Shown one piece after another: positions 15,315 to 20,906 of a DNA stretch of 20,906 nucleotides. Positions within the stretch are counted from its first letter, which is position 1. Every line of letters begins with the position of its first letter. Position numbers and translations under genes: made by a program. The notes beneath the pieces were generated by a model that was not told the DNA's origin, searched no databases, and saw only the letters and a list, made by a program, of their open reading frames with translations. This DNA comes from an uncultured Bacteroidota bacterium. GTDB taxonomy: Bacteria; Bacteroidota; Bacteroidia; Chitinophagales; Saprospiraceae. The stretch is taken from the NCBI GenBank assembly GCA_937952445.1, contig CALGAA010000392.1, positions 1-20,906 on the forward strand. The letters are read 5' to 3'.

Positions 15315-16228
15315 TGTTCTGTTTCAGACAACTTTAAATTGATCCAATCTACCCCTTTGTGCAACCAACGTTGCGTTTCGAGCGCAGCCGGATCATCCGT
15401 ATGATACTGGTATGACCAATGCGCTTGCGGAGGCAAGCTCATTAGGATGGATTCTGTACGTCCATTGCTCATCAACCCAAATTTTGTCCCACGATCCCAC
15501 ACCAGGTTAAATTCAGTGTATCTACCCCGTCGGATCATTTGCCATTGCTTTTGCTCCTTACCGTATTCACGGGATATGGTGTGCATAACCTGTTCCTCAT
15601 ACGCAGGCAAAAACGCCCGACCTATGTTTTGGACAAATTCAAAAATAGAGCTTTTATCCATGCCCGATTTCTCATTCAAGTGGTCAAAAAACACACCCCC
15701 GATGCCCCGGGTTTCTTCCCGGTGGGGCAAATAAAAATAATCATCCGCCCATTTTTTATAATCCTCGTATTTCCCGGACTGAAATTTCTCACAAACCTTC
15801 TGCATTCTCAGATGAAATTTGCGAGCCAGGTCCAGATCGATATAATGTGGGGTCAGGTCAATCCCCCCTCCAAACCACCAATCCTGTCCCCGATCGAGTT
15901 CGAAATACCGGACGTTCATATGGATAATGGGCACCATGGGGGATTGAGGATGCAAAACGATCGAAACCCCACTGGCCAACCATTGATTCCCCTCCATATT
16001 CATCGATTCCCGCATCAGCGGTGTCACTTCCCCATACACATGAGAAAAATTCACACCGCCTTTCTCGATGTGCCTCCCTTCGATAATCCGGGTTCGTCCT
16101 CCCCCTCCACCCTGCCGATCCCACAGATCTTCCTGAAACCGGGAACTACCATCCAATTGTTCCAGCCCGAGGCAGATTTCATCTTGCAATGATTTGAAAA
16201 ATTCAATTATTTGCCCGGATTCAATCAT
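15305..16228 (-). CDS. hemF: Oxygen-dependent coproporphyrinogen III oxidase HemF
   Basis: Cytoplasmic haem-biosynthesis enzyme that oxidatively decarboxylates two propionates of coproporphyrinogen III to give protoporphyrinogen IX, using O2. The 307-residue product has the usual length and the strongly conserved stretches GGGGRTRII (40-48), the KGGVNFSHVYG region, WWFGGGIDLTPHY (117-129), the YLPHREETRGIGGVFFDHL segment and the GRYTEFNLVWDRGTKFGL block. An O2-dependent enzyme implies life under at least microaerobic conditions. It overlaps the ArsC-like gene upstream by 8 bp, so they share a transcript. Confidence 0.97.
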   Translation of the reverse strand: MIESGQIIEFFKSLQDEICLGLEQLDGSSRFQEDLWDRQGGGGGRTRIIEGRHIEKGGVNFSHVYGEVTPLMRESMNMEGNQWLASGVSIVLHPQSPMVPIIHMNVRYFELDRGQDWWFGGGIDLTPHYIDLDLARKFHLRMQKVCEKFQSGKYEDYKKWADDYFYLPHREETRGIGGVFFDHLNEKSGMDKSSIFEFVQNIGRAFLPAYEEQVMHTISREYGKEQKQWQMIRRGRYTEFNLVWDRGTKFGLMSNGRTESILMSLPPQAHWSYQYHTDDPAALETQRWLHKGVDWINLKLSETEHQK

Positions 16229-16580
16229 TTATTATTTTTTTTGCTTCTTCCACAACTTTCTTACTATTCCCTACAAAATATTGCTCATCCATTTTGATTA
16301 CCGGTCTTTTAAGAAAAGCGTAGTGAGTAAGCAACAATTGACGAGCTTCATTTTCTGTGAGGTCTTTGGCTTTACGATCCATCTCCCGGAATTGGGTGCT
16401 TCGCCCGTTAATCAAAGCTTTATACGATCCGACTGCTTCATACATTTTCTCAATTTCGTCTTCCGTCAGTGGATTCTTTTTAATATCGATAAGGCGAGCA
16501 TTGGTATTATCCAGCTGAAGATCTTTCAAAATCCGCAGGCAGGTCGAGCAGGTGGAAAGATACCATACCGTAATATCCAT
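16221..16580 (-). CDS. ArsC/Spx-family thioredoxin-fold protein
   Basis: A 119-residue protein of the arsenate reductase (glutaredoxin-like)/Spx/YffB superfamily. The N-terminus ITVWYLSTCSTCLRIL has a C11-S-T-C14 motif at the catalytic position, followed by an IDIKKNPLTEDEIEKM helix and, near residue 90, LKRPVIKMD, the family motif around the conserved RP pair. True ArsC has a single catalytic cysteine with downstream arginines; the CxxC form here is more like Spx/YffB-type proteins, so arsenate reduction should not be assumed. The overlap with hemF suggests a link to redox or oxygen physiology, which is inference. Confidence 0.85.
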   Translation of the reverse strand: MDITVWYLSTCSTCLRILKDLQLDNTNARLIDIKKNPLTEDEIEKMYEAVGSYKALINGRSTQFREMDRKAKDLTENEARQLLLTHYAFLKRPVIKMDEQYFVGNSKKVVEEAKKIIND

Positions 16581-16604
16581 AAGTTAAGTTTTTACGTTAG
16601 AGGC

Positions 16605-16612
16605 CAAAGTTA
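16605..16612 (-). promoter_or_regulatory. Candidate promoter of the arsC-like/hemF unit
   Basis: TAACTTTG on the minus strand matches TAnnTTTG and lies 24 bp before the ATG of the ArsC-like gene. No clear TTG lies at the -33 distance. Confidence 0.45.
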
Positions 16613-16871
16613 CAATTCTATGACGATTTAGACCAGGGAAAGATCGCTATCATAGGGCATCGTCTACCTTAGGTGAATTGAGGGTGGCGTCTTTTCTGAC
16701 GAAGACATCAATTGTCCTCAATATCCCGGAGTCGTCCATGCCAGACCAATGCGATATTCATTATGCCATAGTGGAAATAGAGAATGATTGGTTGGACGCT
16801 TTGCTCCTCCCTGCGAATACTTCTGTCGTGGATTTCATTTTGGAAACGAAATGCCCCGAACACATTCTGTA
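16613..16871. other. Gene-free interval
   Basis: No convincing gene or RNA. A plus-strand open frame at 16678-16875 starts only with TTG, has no recognisable family and ends in the terminator-like hairpin of the transaldolase gene. Confidence 0.5.
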
Positions 16872-16896
16872 TTAAAGGAGGATATTCAGATCCCCC
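16872..16896 (-). terminator. Weak intrinsic terminator after the transaldolase gene
   Basis: On the minus strand GGGGGAT (16890-16896) pairs with ATCCTCC (16877-16883) through seven pairs including one G-U, with a 6-nt loop, followed by TTTAAT. It lies 12 bp after the transaldolase stop. The U-tract is short. Confidence 0.45.
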
Positions 16897-16907
16897 CTAC
16901 ACCATGA

Positions 16908-17567
16908 TTACTTCCCTTCCGCTTTGCGGTGGTCAGCCAGGAATTTTTCCAATCCAATATCTGTCAACGGATGTTTCAACAGCCCCAAAATAGCATCCAG
17001 AGGACAAGTCACTACATCGGCACCGTTTCGGGCCGCCTCCACTATGTGAAGCGAAGAGCGGATCGAAGCGGCCAGAATCTCCGTTTCGAATCCCTGGATC
17101 GCATAAATTTCTGCAATTTCGTGAATGAGCTGCATGCCATTCCAGTTGATATCATCAATCCGACCGATAAAGGGCGATACATATTTTGCACCAGCTTTGG
17201 CGCATAAAATAGCCTGGGCGGGACTAAAGACCAGGGTGCAATTGATGTCAATGCCATTATCAGAAAGGTACCGGATCGCCTTCACACCCTCTTTGATCAT
17301 AGGTACTTTAACGACGATATTATCTGCAATTTTCGCGAGTTCTTCACCTTCTTTCACAATCTCATCATATTCGGTAGCGATTACCTCAGCACTGACATCT
17401 CCATCGACCAATTGACATATTTTCTCGTAGTGCTTTCGAATATTCTCCGCACCCGTTATACCTTCTTTGGCCATAAGAGACGGATTGGTGGTCACTCCAT
17501 CCAAAACACCCAAATCGCGCGCTTCCTTTATTTGATCAAGGTTCGCTGTATCGATGAAAAATTTCAT
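16908..17567 (-). CDS. Small transaldolase (TalC/FSA family)
   Basis: Schiff-base aldolase of the short (about 220-residue) transaldolase family, acting in the non-oxidative pentose phosphate pathway or as a fructose-6-phosphate aldolase. The 219-residue product starts MKFFIDTANLDQIKEA and has VTTNPSLMAKEG (25-36) and VVKVPM (85-90), where Lys87 is the expected Schiff-base lysine. The start was set at 17567, because translation from an ATG further upstream (17609) would run through the 3' end of the SRP RNA gene; the family also begins with MKFFIDTA. The gene lies just after the ffs terminator. I cannot distinguish transaldolase from fructose-6-phosphate aldolase activity by eye. Confidence 0.93.
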   Translation of the reverse strand: MKFFIDTANLDQIKEARDLGVLDGVTTNPSLMAKEGITGAENIRKHYEKICQLVDGDVSAEVIATEYDEIVKEGEELAKIADNIVVKVPMIKEGVKAIRYLSDNGIDINCTLVFSPAQAILCAKAGAKYVSPFIGRIDDINWNGMQLIHEIAEIYAIQGFETEILAASIRSSLHIVEAARNGADVVTCPLDAILGLLKHPLTDIGLEKFLADHRKAEGK

Positions 17568-17590
17568 GGTGATGAATTTTAAGATTAGGT

Positions 17591-17605
17591 AAAAAAAAGG
17601 AGAAC
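17591..17605 (-). terminator. Terminator of ffs
   Basis: The closing stem of the SRP RNA (GGAGAAC with GTTCTCC) is followed directly on the minus strand by TTTTTTTT (17591-17598), so the RNA's own terminal helix serves as intrinsic terminator. Confidence 0.75.
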
Positions 17606-17687
17606 GCATGCCGTCCGCTACAACCGCCTACCCTTGCTGCGTTTCCGCCCTGGGGGGATTCGGCAGGAGCTGGACGCATGGTTCTCC
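17599..17687 (-). ncRNA. ffs: Signal recognition particle RNA (small bacterial type)
   Basis: The RNA scaffold of the SRP, which with Ffh targets membrane proteins co-translationally. The 89-nt minus-strand sequence begins GGAGAACCATGCG and ends CGCATGTTCTCC-like pairing (GGAGAAC 17681-17687 with GTTCTCC 17599-17605), making one long hairpin. The apical part carries CAGGGCGGAAACGCAGCAAG, i.e. the GGAA tetraloop with the symmetric and asymmetric loops (AGCA) of domain IV that bind Ffh. It has a strong promoter 5 bp upstream and a T-tract immediately downstream. It lies between the pseudouridine synthase and transaldolase genes. Confidence 0.95.
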
Positions 17688-17692
17688 AAATA

Positions 17693-17722
17693 CAAAGGTA
17701 GTGTTTCCAATCTGGAAATCAA
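17693..17722 (-). promoter_or_regulatory. Bacteroidota-type promoter of ffs
   Basis: Minus-strand TTG (17720-17722, within TTTTG), exactly 19 bp, then TACCTTTG (17693-17700): a full match to the phylum's primary sigma consensus TTG-N19-TAnnTTTG. The RNA would begin at the GGAGAAC 6 nt further on. Confidence 0.85.
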
Positions 17723-17729
17723 AACAAAT

Positions 17730-18407
17730 TTATTCAAAGAAAATCCGCCAGATATTTAGCTGAGGAACCTCTCCTTCGATTTCAAGAATTTCTTTTTTCA
17801 CCGGATGGATGAATCGCATAGACGCGCAATGAAGTGCGATAGACCGGTCTTCCATCTTCGTTTTAGCACCGTATTTGAGGTCGCCCACGATGGGAACCCC
17901 AATCCCTGCCAGCTGCACCCGGATTTGATGAGGACGCCCGGTAAGGGGACGTACTTCGATCAGGCTCTTTTGATTGATCACCTTGATCACTTTGTACTTC
18001 AAAACGGATTCTTTGGCTCCTGGCTTCCCTTTAGAGGTGATATAACTGATGTTTTTCTGGCGGTTTTTCGCCAGGTAATTCACCAATTTGCCTTCCAGTT
18101 GGGCGGGAAGACCCTCACAAATAGCGTAATACTTTTTTTCCACTTGATTTTTTTGGAACAACGCGTTGACCCGGGCCAGGGATTTCGAAGTCTTACTAAA
18201 CAGCAATACACCGCTCACCGGTCGATCCAATCGGTGGTTGGGCGCCAGGAAAACAGCCCCGGGCTTATTGTAAGTAATTTTAATGTATTGTTGAAGCGCC
18301 TCCAGAATGGTCTCATCCCCGGTATTATCGCCCTGCACCAGAAATCCGGCAGGTTTATTCACCGCTATGAGGTGGTTGTCCTCATATAAAATTTCTACTC
18401 GCTTCAA
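17730..18407 (-). CDS. RluA-family rRNA/tRNA pseudouridine synthase
   Basis: Isomerises uridine to pseudouridine in structured RNA. The 225-residue product opens ILYEDNHLIAVNKPAGFLVQ and has the family catalytic motif H58-RLDRPVSG, with Asp61 as the catalytic aspartate. YYAICEG and RPLTGRPHQIRVQLAGIGVPIVGDLKYG follow, the latter a signature of RluA/RluC/RluD. There is no S4 domain in front, so it is a short single-domain member. The target nucleotide cannot be read from sequence. It starts 6 bp after trmN6, forming a two-gene RNA-modification unit. Confidence 0.93.
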   Translation of the reverse strand: MKRVEILYEDNHLIAVNKPAGFLVQGDNTGDETILEALQQYIKITYNKPGAVFLAPNHRLDRPVSGVLLFSKTSKSLARVNALFQKNQVEKKYYAICEGLPAQLEGKLVNYLAKNRQKNISYITSKGKPGAKESVLKYKVIKVINQKSLIEVRPLTGRPHQIRVQLAGIGVPIVGDLKYGAKTKMEDRSIALHCASMRFIHPVKKEILEIEGEVPQLNIWRIFFE

Positions 18408-18413
18408 GATTTG

Positions 18414-19148
18414 TTAAAAATTTAGATAAAAATCGCCCGTCAGATTTTTGTATTCAGGCGTGTAGCCATCATTCACATCATTGTGGATCACCAGGTCATC
18501 CACTTGTGGCTTGCCATGGTTCTCGTGGGAGAATTCCATTAGAAATCTCTCCATAAGTTTGTCCTGACGGCTGAATACCCTGGTTTTCCTGACCAAATAA
18601 AGACCGTATTGTTCGGCTAACTCAATAAAACGATACCCTTCCATGATGGGAAGGATCACAGCAAAATGGCCTCGCGGATTCATCAGTTTTTTCACCGCCC
18701 GCAGTAAATCACCATGGGGTAGTTTTATCGTATGCCGAACATCGTTTTTTGTCTGACTTTCGGAAAGTGTTCCTCCTGTAAAAAAAGGGGGATTACTGAT
18801 TATCAAATCAAAGGACTGGTCGTTGTCATCCGTATAATCCTGGATCGATGAATGTATCATCGCTATCCGATCTGCCCAATTACAGTTTGCTGCATTTTCA
18901 CGTGCCTGCTCATAGGAAGTCTGATCAATTTCAATCCCCACGACTTGCTTAAGGTCGTCCGATCGCTGCGCAAGCATAAGAGCAATAACTCCCGAACCTG
19001 TTCCAATGTCCAACGCTGAGCGTACGTTCCCGAGATTTGTCCAGGCCCCCAGCAACACTCCATCCGTACATACTTTCATGCTGCATTGATCCTGACAGAT
19101 GTCAAACTGCTTGAAATGAAATACGTTTTCTCTGACCAGTATATCCAT
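18414..19148 (-). CDS. trmN6: tRNA1(Val) (adenine(37)-N6)-methyltransferase TrmN6-like
   Basis: SAM-dependent methyltransferase of the YfiC/TrmN6 type, which in E. coli methylates A37 of tRNA1-Val. The 244-residue product starts VFHFKQFDICQDQCSMKVCTDGVLLGAW, the typical N-terminus of this family. It has the SAM-binding loop DIGTGSG (47-53), VVGIEID with the acidic residue for the ribose, and the N6-adenine catalytic motif NPPF (119-122). The length is normal for the family. It is paired with the RluA-type gene downstream. The exact tRNA target in this organism is inferred from the family. Confidence 0.9.
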   Translation of the reverse strand: MDILVRENVFHFKQFDICQDQCSMKVCTDGVLLGAWTNLGNVRSALDIGTGSGVIALMLAQRSDDLKQVVGIEIDQTSYEQARENAANCNWADRIAMIHSSIQDYTDDNDQSFDLIISNPPFFTGGTLSESQTKNDVRHTIKLPHGDLLRAVKKLMNPRGHFAVILPIMEGYRFIELAEQYGLYLVRKTRVFSRQDKLMERFLMEFSHENHGKPQVDDLVIHNDVNDGYTPEYKNLTGDFYLNF

Positions 19149-19317
19149 TGGTATTCTTTCTAAAATTAGGCTATTATCCTTTAATGTTCAATTCAATCGG
19201 AATGCAAATATCGAAAATTTTCAATAAAATCACCAATTTAGACCTGAGCCGAACCTTCTTATCTCCAGCAAATAAGGAATAATAGGCGATATAATTTCCT
19301 GTTATCAGTTTATTCTA

Positions 19318-19325
19318 TAATTTTG
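19318..19325 (+). promoter_or_regulatory. Candidate -7 element of the small membrane protein gene
   Basis: TAATTTTG matches TAnnTTTG and lies 22 bp before the ATG at 19348. The -33 position shows only TTT, so the promoter is incomplete by consensus. Confidence 0.4.
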
Positions 19326-19347
19326 TCGCGCAAACTTGACTACGGAT

Positions 19348-19512
19348 ATGAAAACTGCACCACGTACCAAATCTGAGCGAAGAAAAGCGGGAATTTATTT
19401 TTTGATTTCCCTGATTCTTACCATCATACTCCTCATAGTGGAACCGGAATTTTTCTGGGTCCCCCTGCCTTTTGTATTGACCTATGCAGTCGTGGCACTG
19501 GATGTGATGTAA
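19348..19512 (+). CDS. Small integral membrane protein, 54 residues
   Basis: A plus-strand ORF too short for routine calling but protein-like throughout. Residues 1-14 are basic and polar (MKTAPRTKSERRKA). Residues 15-31 form a hydrophobic helix (GIYFLISLILTIILLIV). A PEFFWVPLP turn follows, then a second hydrophobic helix (about 41-52). The positive N-terminus and two helices suggest a hairpin in the inner membrane with both ends cytoplasmic. No family is recognised. A promoter-like element lies 22 bp upstream. It sits between divergently placed minus-strand genes (trmN6 and the arginine decarboxylase gene), so it is its own transcription unit. Confidence 0.7.
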   Translation: MKTAPRTKSERRKAGIYFLISLILTIILLIVEPEFFWVPLPFVLTYAVVALDVM

Positions 19513-19753
19513 AGCCTGCAAATTTCTTGTTTCCTCAAGAGGGTGGTATTATTGGATATCTAAGAAGATTCCCCTTTACACTGATCTGAATTATTTAGAT
19601 CGGCCTTATGAAGTCACCAAACAACTACGGCTTTAGTCTGCATTACATAAATCCCCTCAGTTAGATCGGGTCATTTTGCCCATAAGGTATAATTAATACC
19701 AAACCTTTCAATGGTGATTTTGACTTATTCCAGACACTGGCAAACAATCCCTT

Positions 19754-20906
19754 TTATTCACTTGGTACGTGGGAATTATTATATCCGAGGATACTCAACA
19801 TATGCTCCGAACTCTGCTCATCCCGAAACACATAATCCACATAATTTCCGGTCGAATCCCGGTCGATTACAATGGTTTTTGGCGAGGGAATCAGACAATG
19901 CTTGATCCCACCGTACCCACTGATGGCATCCTGATATGCACCCGTATGAAAAAACCCTACGTAAAGAGGTTCATCGTCATTTTCCGGATCCACCTCGGGT
20001 AAGAACACCTGCTGGTTGAGATCTTCAGAATTGTAATAATCGGAGTGATCACAACTAATACCACCTATGTTTACATTCTGATACGGCCGATCCCATTTAT
20101 TGATTGGAAGCAGAATAAATTTCTCCAGGATGCCCCATGCGTCAGGAATGGTATTCATCAGACTGTTATCGATCATATACCATCTTTCGGTATCATTTTG
20201 ACGCTTTTCTTCCAATACGGTAAATATTGTGGCACCGCTCTCTCCCACGGTGTATTTCCCAAATTCGGTGTATAGATTTGGCTCCTCGATTTCCTCTTCG
20301 GTACAGATCTGTTTGATGGATGAAATGATGTCATTGACCATCGACTTGTAATCAAATTCAAAACCGAGATTGTTTCTTATCGGGAAACCACCCCCGATAT
20401 TCAAATCCTGCAATGTCGGACAGAGGTGCTTGAGCTGGGCATACATGCGAATAGCCTTGCTGAATTCACCCCAATAATAGAGGTTATCTTTAATTCCTGT
20501 ATCGATAAAGAAATGCATCATAGTGAGGTTGATGTTCTTCATCCTCGATATCTTCTTCTTATAGAAAGGTATGATTTCATCCGGCCGAATGCCCAACCTG
20601 GACGTATAATACGCCGATTGTGGTTCCTCGTTGATCGCCATTCGTATACCAATATTAATGGGCGATTTCAACCGTTTATTCAGCCTTCCCAATTCCGTCA
20701 TCGAATCCAATACAACGATGCTGTTGCGAAAGCCGTCGGATTGTAGCTGGATAATCCTATCCAGGTATTCAGGTGTTTTATAACCATTGTGGATGATAAT
20801 AATATCTTTATCGAGATGCCCTCCTTCATAGAGTCTATATATAATATCCACATCAAAAGCAGAACTTGTTTCCAAATGCACATCATATTCGAGTGCTTTG
20901 CGAATG
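19754..20906 (-). CDS. speA: Arginine decarboxylase (fold-III PLP enzyme), 5' end outside the window
   Basis: Decarboxylates arginine to agmatine, the first step of the agmatine route to putrescine and spermidine. The visible 384 residues are the C-terminal part: the reading frame runs on past 20881 to the window edge, so the N-terminus with the PLP lysine is missing from the window. Seen are EYDVHLETSSAFDVDII, the barrel motif MHFFIDTG, the phosphate-binding NIGGGFPI loop, TEFGKYTVGESGATIFTV, and in the C-terminal beta domain GISCDHSDYY, which supplies the conserved cysteine-aspartate of this family. The GTG at 20881 is only an internal codon. Ornithine or diaminopimelate decarboxylase is less likely: the motifs and total length fit the Bacteroidota arginine decarboxylase form better. 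Confidence 0.85.
   Translation of the reverse strand, partial: IRKALEYDVHLETSSAFDVDIIYRLYEGGHLDKDIIIIHNGYKTPEYLDRIIQLQSDGFRNSIVVLDSMTELGRLNKRLKSPINIGIRMAINEEPQSAYYTSRLGIRPDEIIPFYKKKISRMKNINLTMMHFFIDTGIKDNLYYWGEFSKAIRMYAQLKHLCPTLQDLNIGGGFPIRNNLGFEFDYKSMVNDIISSIKQICTEEEIEEPNLYTEFGKYTVGESGATIFTVLEEKRQNDTERWYMIDNSLMNTIPDAWGILEKFILLPINKWDRPYQNVNIGGISCDHSDYYNSEDLNQQVFLPEVDPENDDEPLYVGFFHTGAYQDAISGYGGIKHCLIPSPKTIVIDRDSTGNYVDYVFRDEQSSEHMLSILGYNNSHVPSE

Noticed and set aside
15539..16192. Long plus-strand open frame antisense to hemF
   Set aside because: It lies wholly inside the strongly conserved hemF gene; its composition is that of a shadow frame.
16678..16875. Plus-strand 65-codon open frame between the ArsC-like and transaldolase genes
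   Set aside because: It begins with TTG, shows no family features, and its end overlaps the terminator-like hairpin of the transaldolase gene.
17568..17609. N-terminal extension of the transaldolase from an upstream ATG
   Set aside because: Those codons overlap the SRP RNA 3' end and its T-tract, and the family starts at MKFFIDTA.
19584..19608. Hairpin CTGATCT/AGATCGG between the small membrane protein and arginine decarboxylase genes
   Set aside because: The stem has a wobble pair and no T-tract on either strand, so I do not call it a terminator.

Overview
This window is a chromosomal segment of a member of the Bacteroidota, most likely a free-living environmental lineage; I cannot place it below phylum with confidence. 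The phylum call rests on the gene order, on an FtsZ that ends in LHDNVD after an internal PAYKRRR motif, on a division transpeptidase carrying a PASTA domain, and on several promoters matching the Bacteroidota consensus TTG-N17-23-TAnnTTTG rather than the enterobacterial -35/-10. Coding sequences generally lack strong Shine-Dalgarno sequences, as is usual in this phylum.

Region 1 (about 1-13430) is a complete-looking division and cell wall (dcw) cluster read entirely on the minus strand: mraZ, rsmH, ftsL, ftsI, murE, mraY, then a 306-bp gap, then ftsW, murG, ftsQ, ftsA, ftsZ, closed by an intrinsic terminator 29 bp after ftsZ. Inside each half the genes overlap or nearly touch. The products build the lipid-linked peptidoglycan precursor (MurE, MraY, MurG), polymerise and crosslink it at the septum (FtsW, FtsI), and assemble and anchor the Z-ring (FtsZ, FtsA, FtsQ, FtsL). 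murC and murD, usually present in this cluster in Bacteroidota, are absent. The 306-bp gap sits where murD would be expected and holds a promoter-like element and a structured leader with a terminator-like hairpin. Downstream of the cluster (54-155) is a multi-stem palindromic element of repeat type.

Region 2 (13135-13951) is a mostly non-coding stretch upstream of mraZ. It holds GTGGGA-type repeats resembling MraZ boxes on both strands, each array next to a TACTTT(T)G element and pointing away from the other. On the mraZ side they would control the dcw cluster; on the other side they lead into an unrecognised 45-codon ORF with an 18-bp tandem repeat.

Region 3 (13952-20906) is a set of housekeeping genes in short transcription units: a DPM1-like glycosyltransferase with a clear promoter; a plus-strand CsbD-like small protein that converges on and overlaps hemF; an ArsC/Spx-like protein overlapping hemF; a small transaldolase; the SRP RNA gene (ffs) with a textbook Bacteroidota promoter and terminator; an RluA-type pseudouridine synthase and TrmN6 methyltransferase as a pair; an unannotated 54-residue membrane protein on the plus strand; and the 3' part of an arginine decarboxylase gene cut by the window edge.

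No tRNA or rRNA gene, CRISPR array or intact transposase was seen. The points most worth following are the opposed MraZ-box-like arrays with their small ORF, the structured ftsW leader replacing murD, and the structured palindromic element beyond ftsZ.
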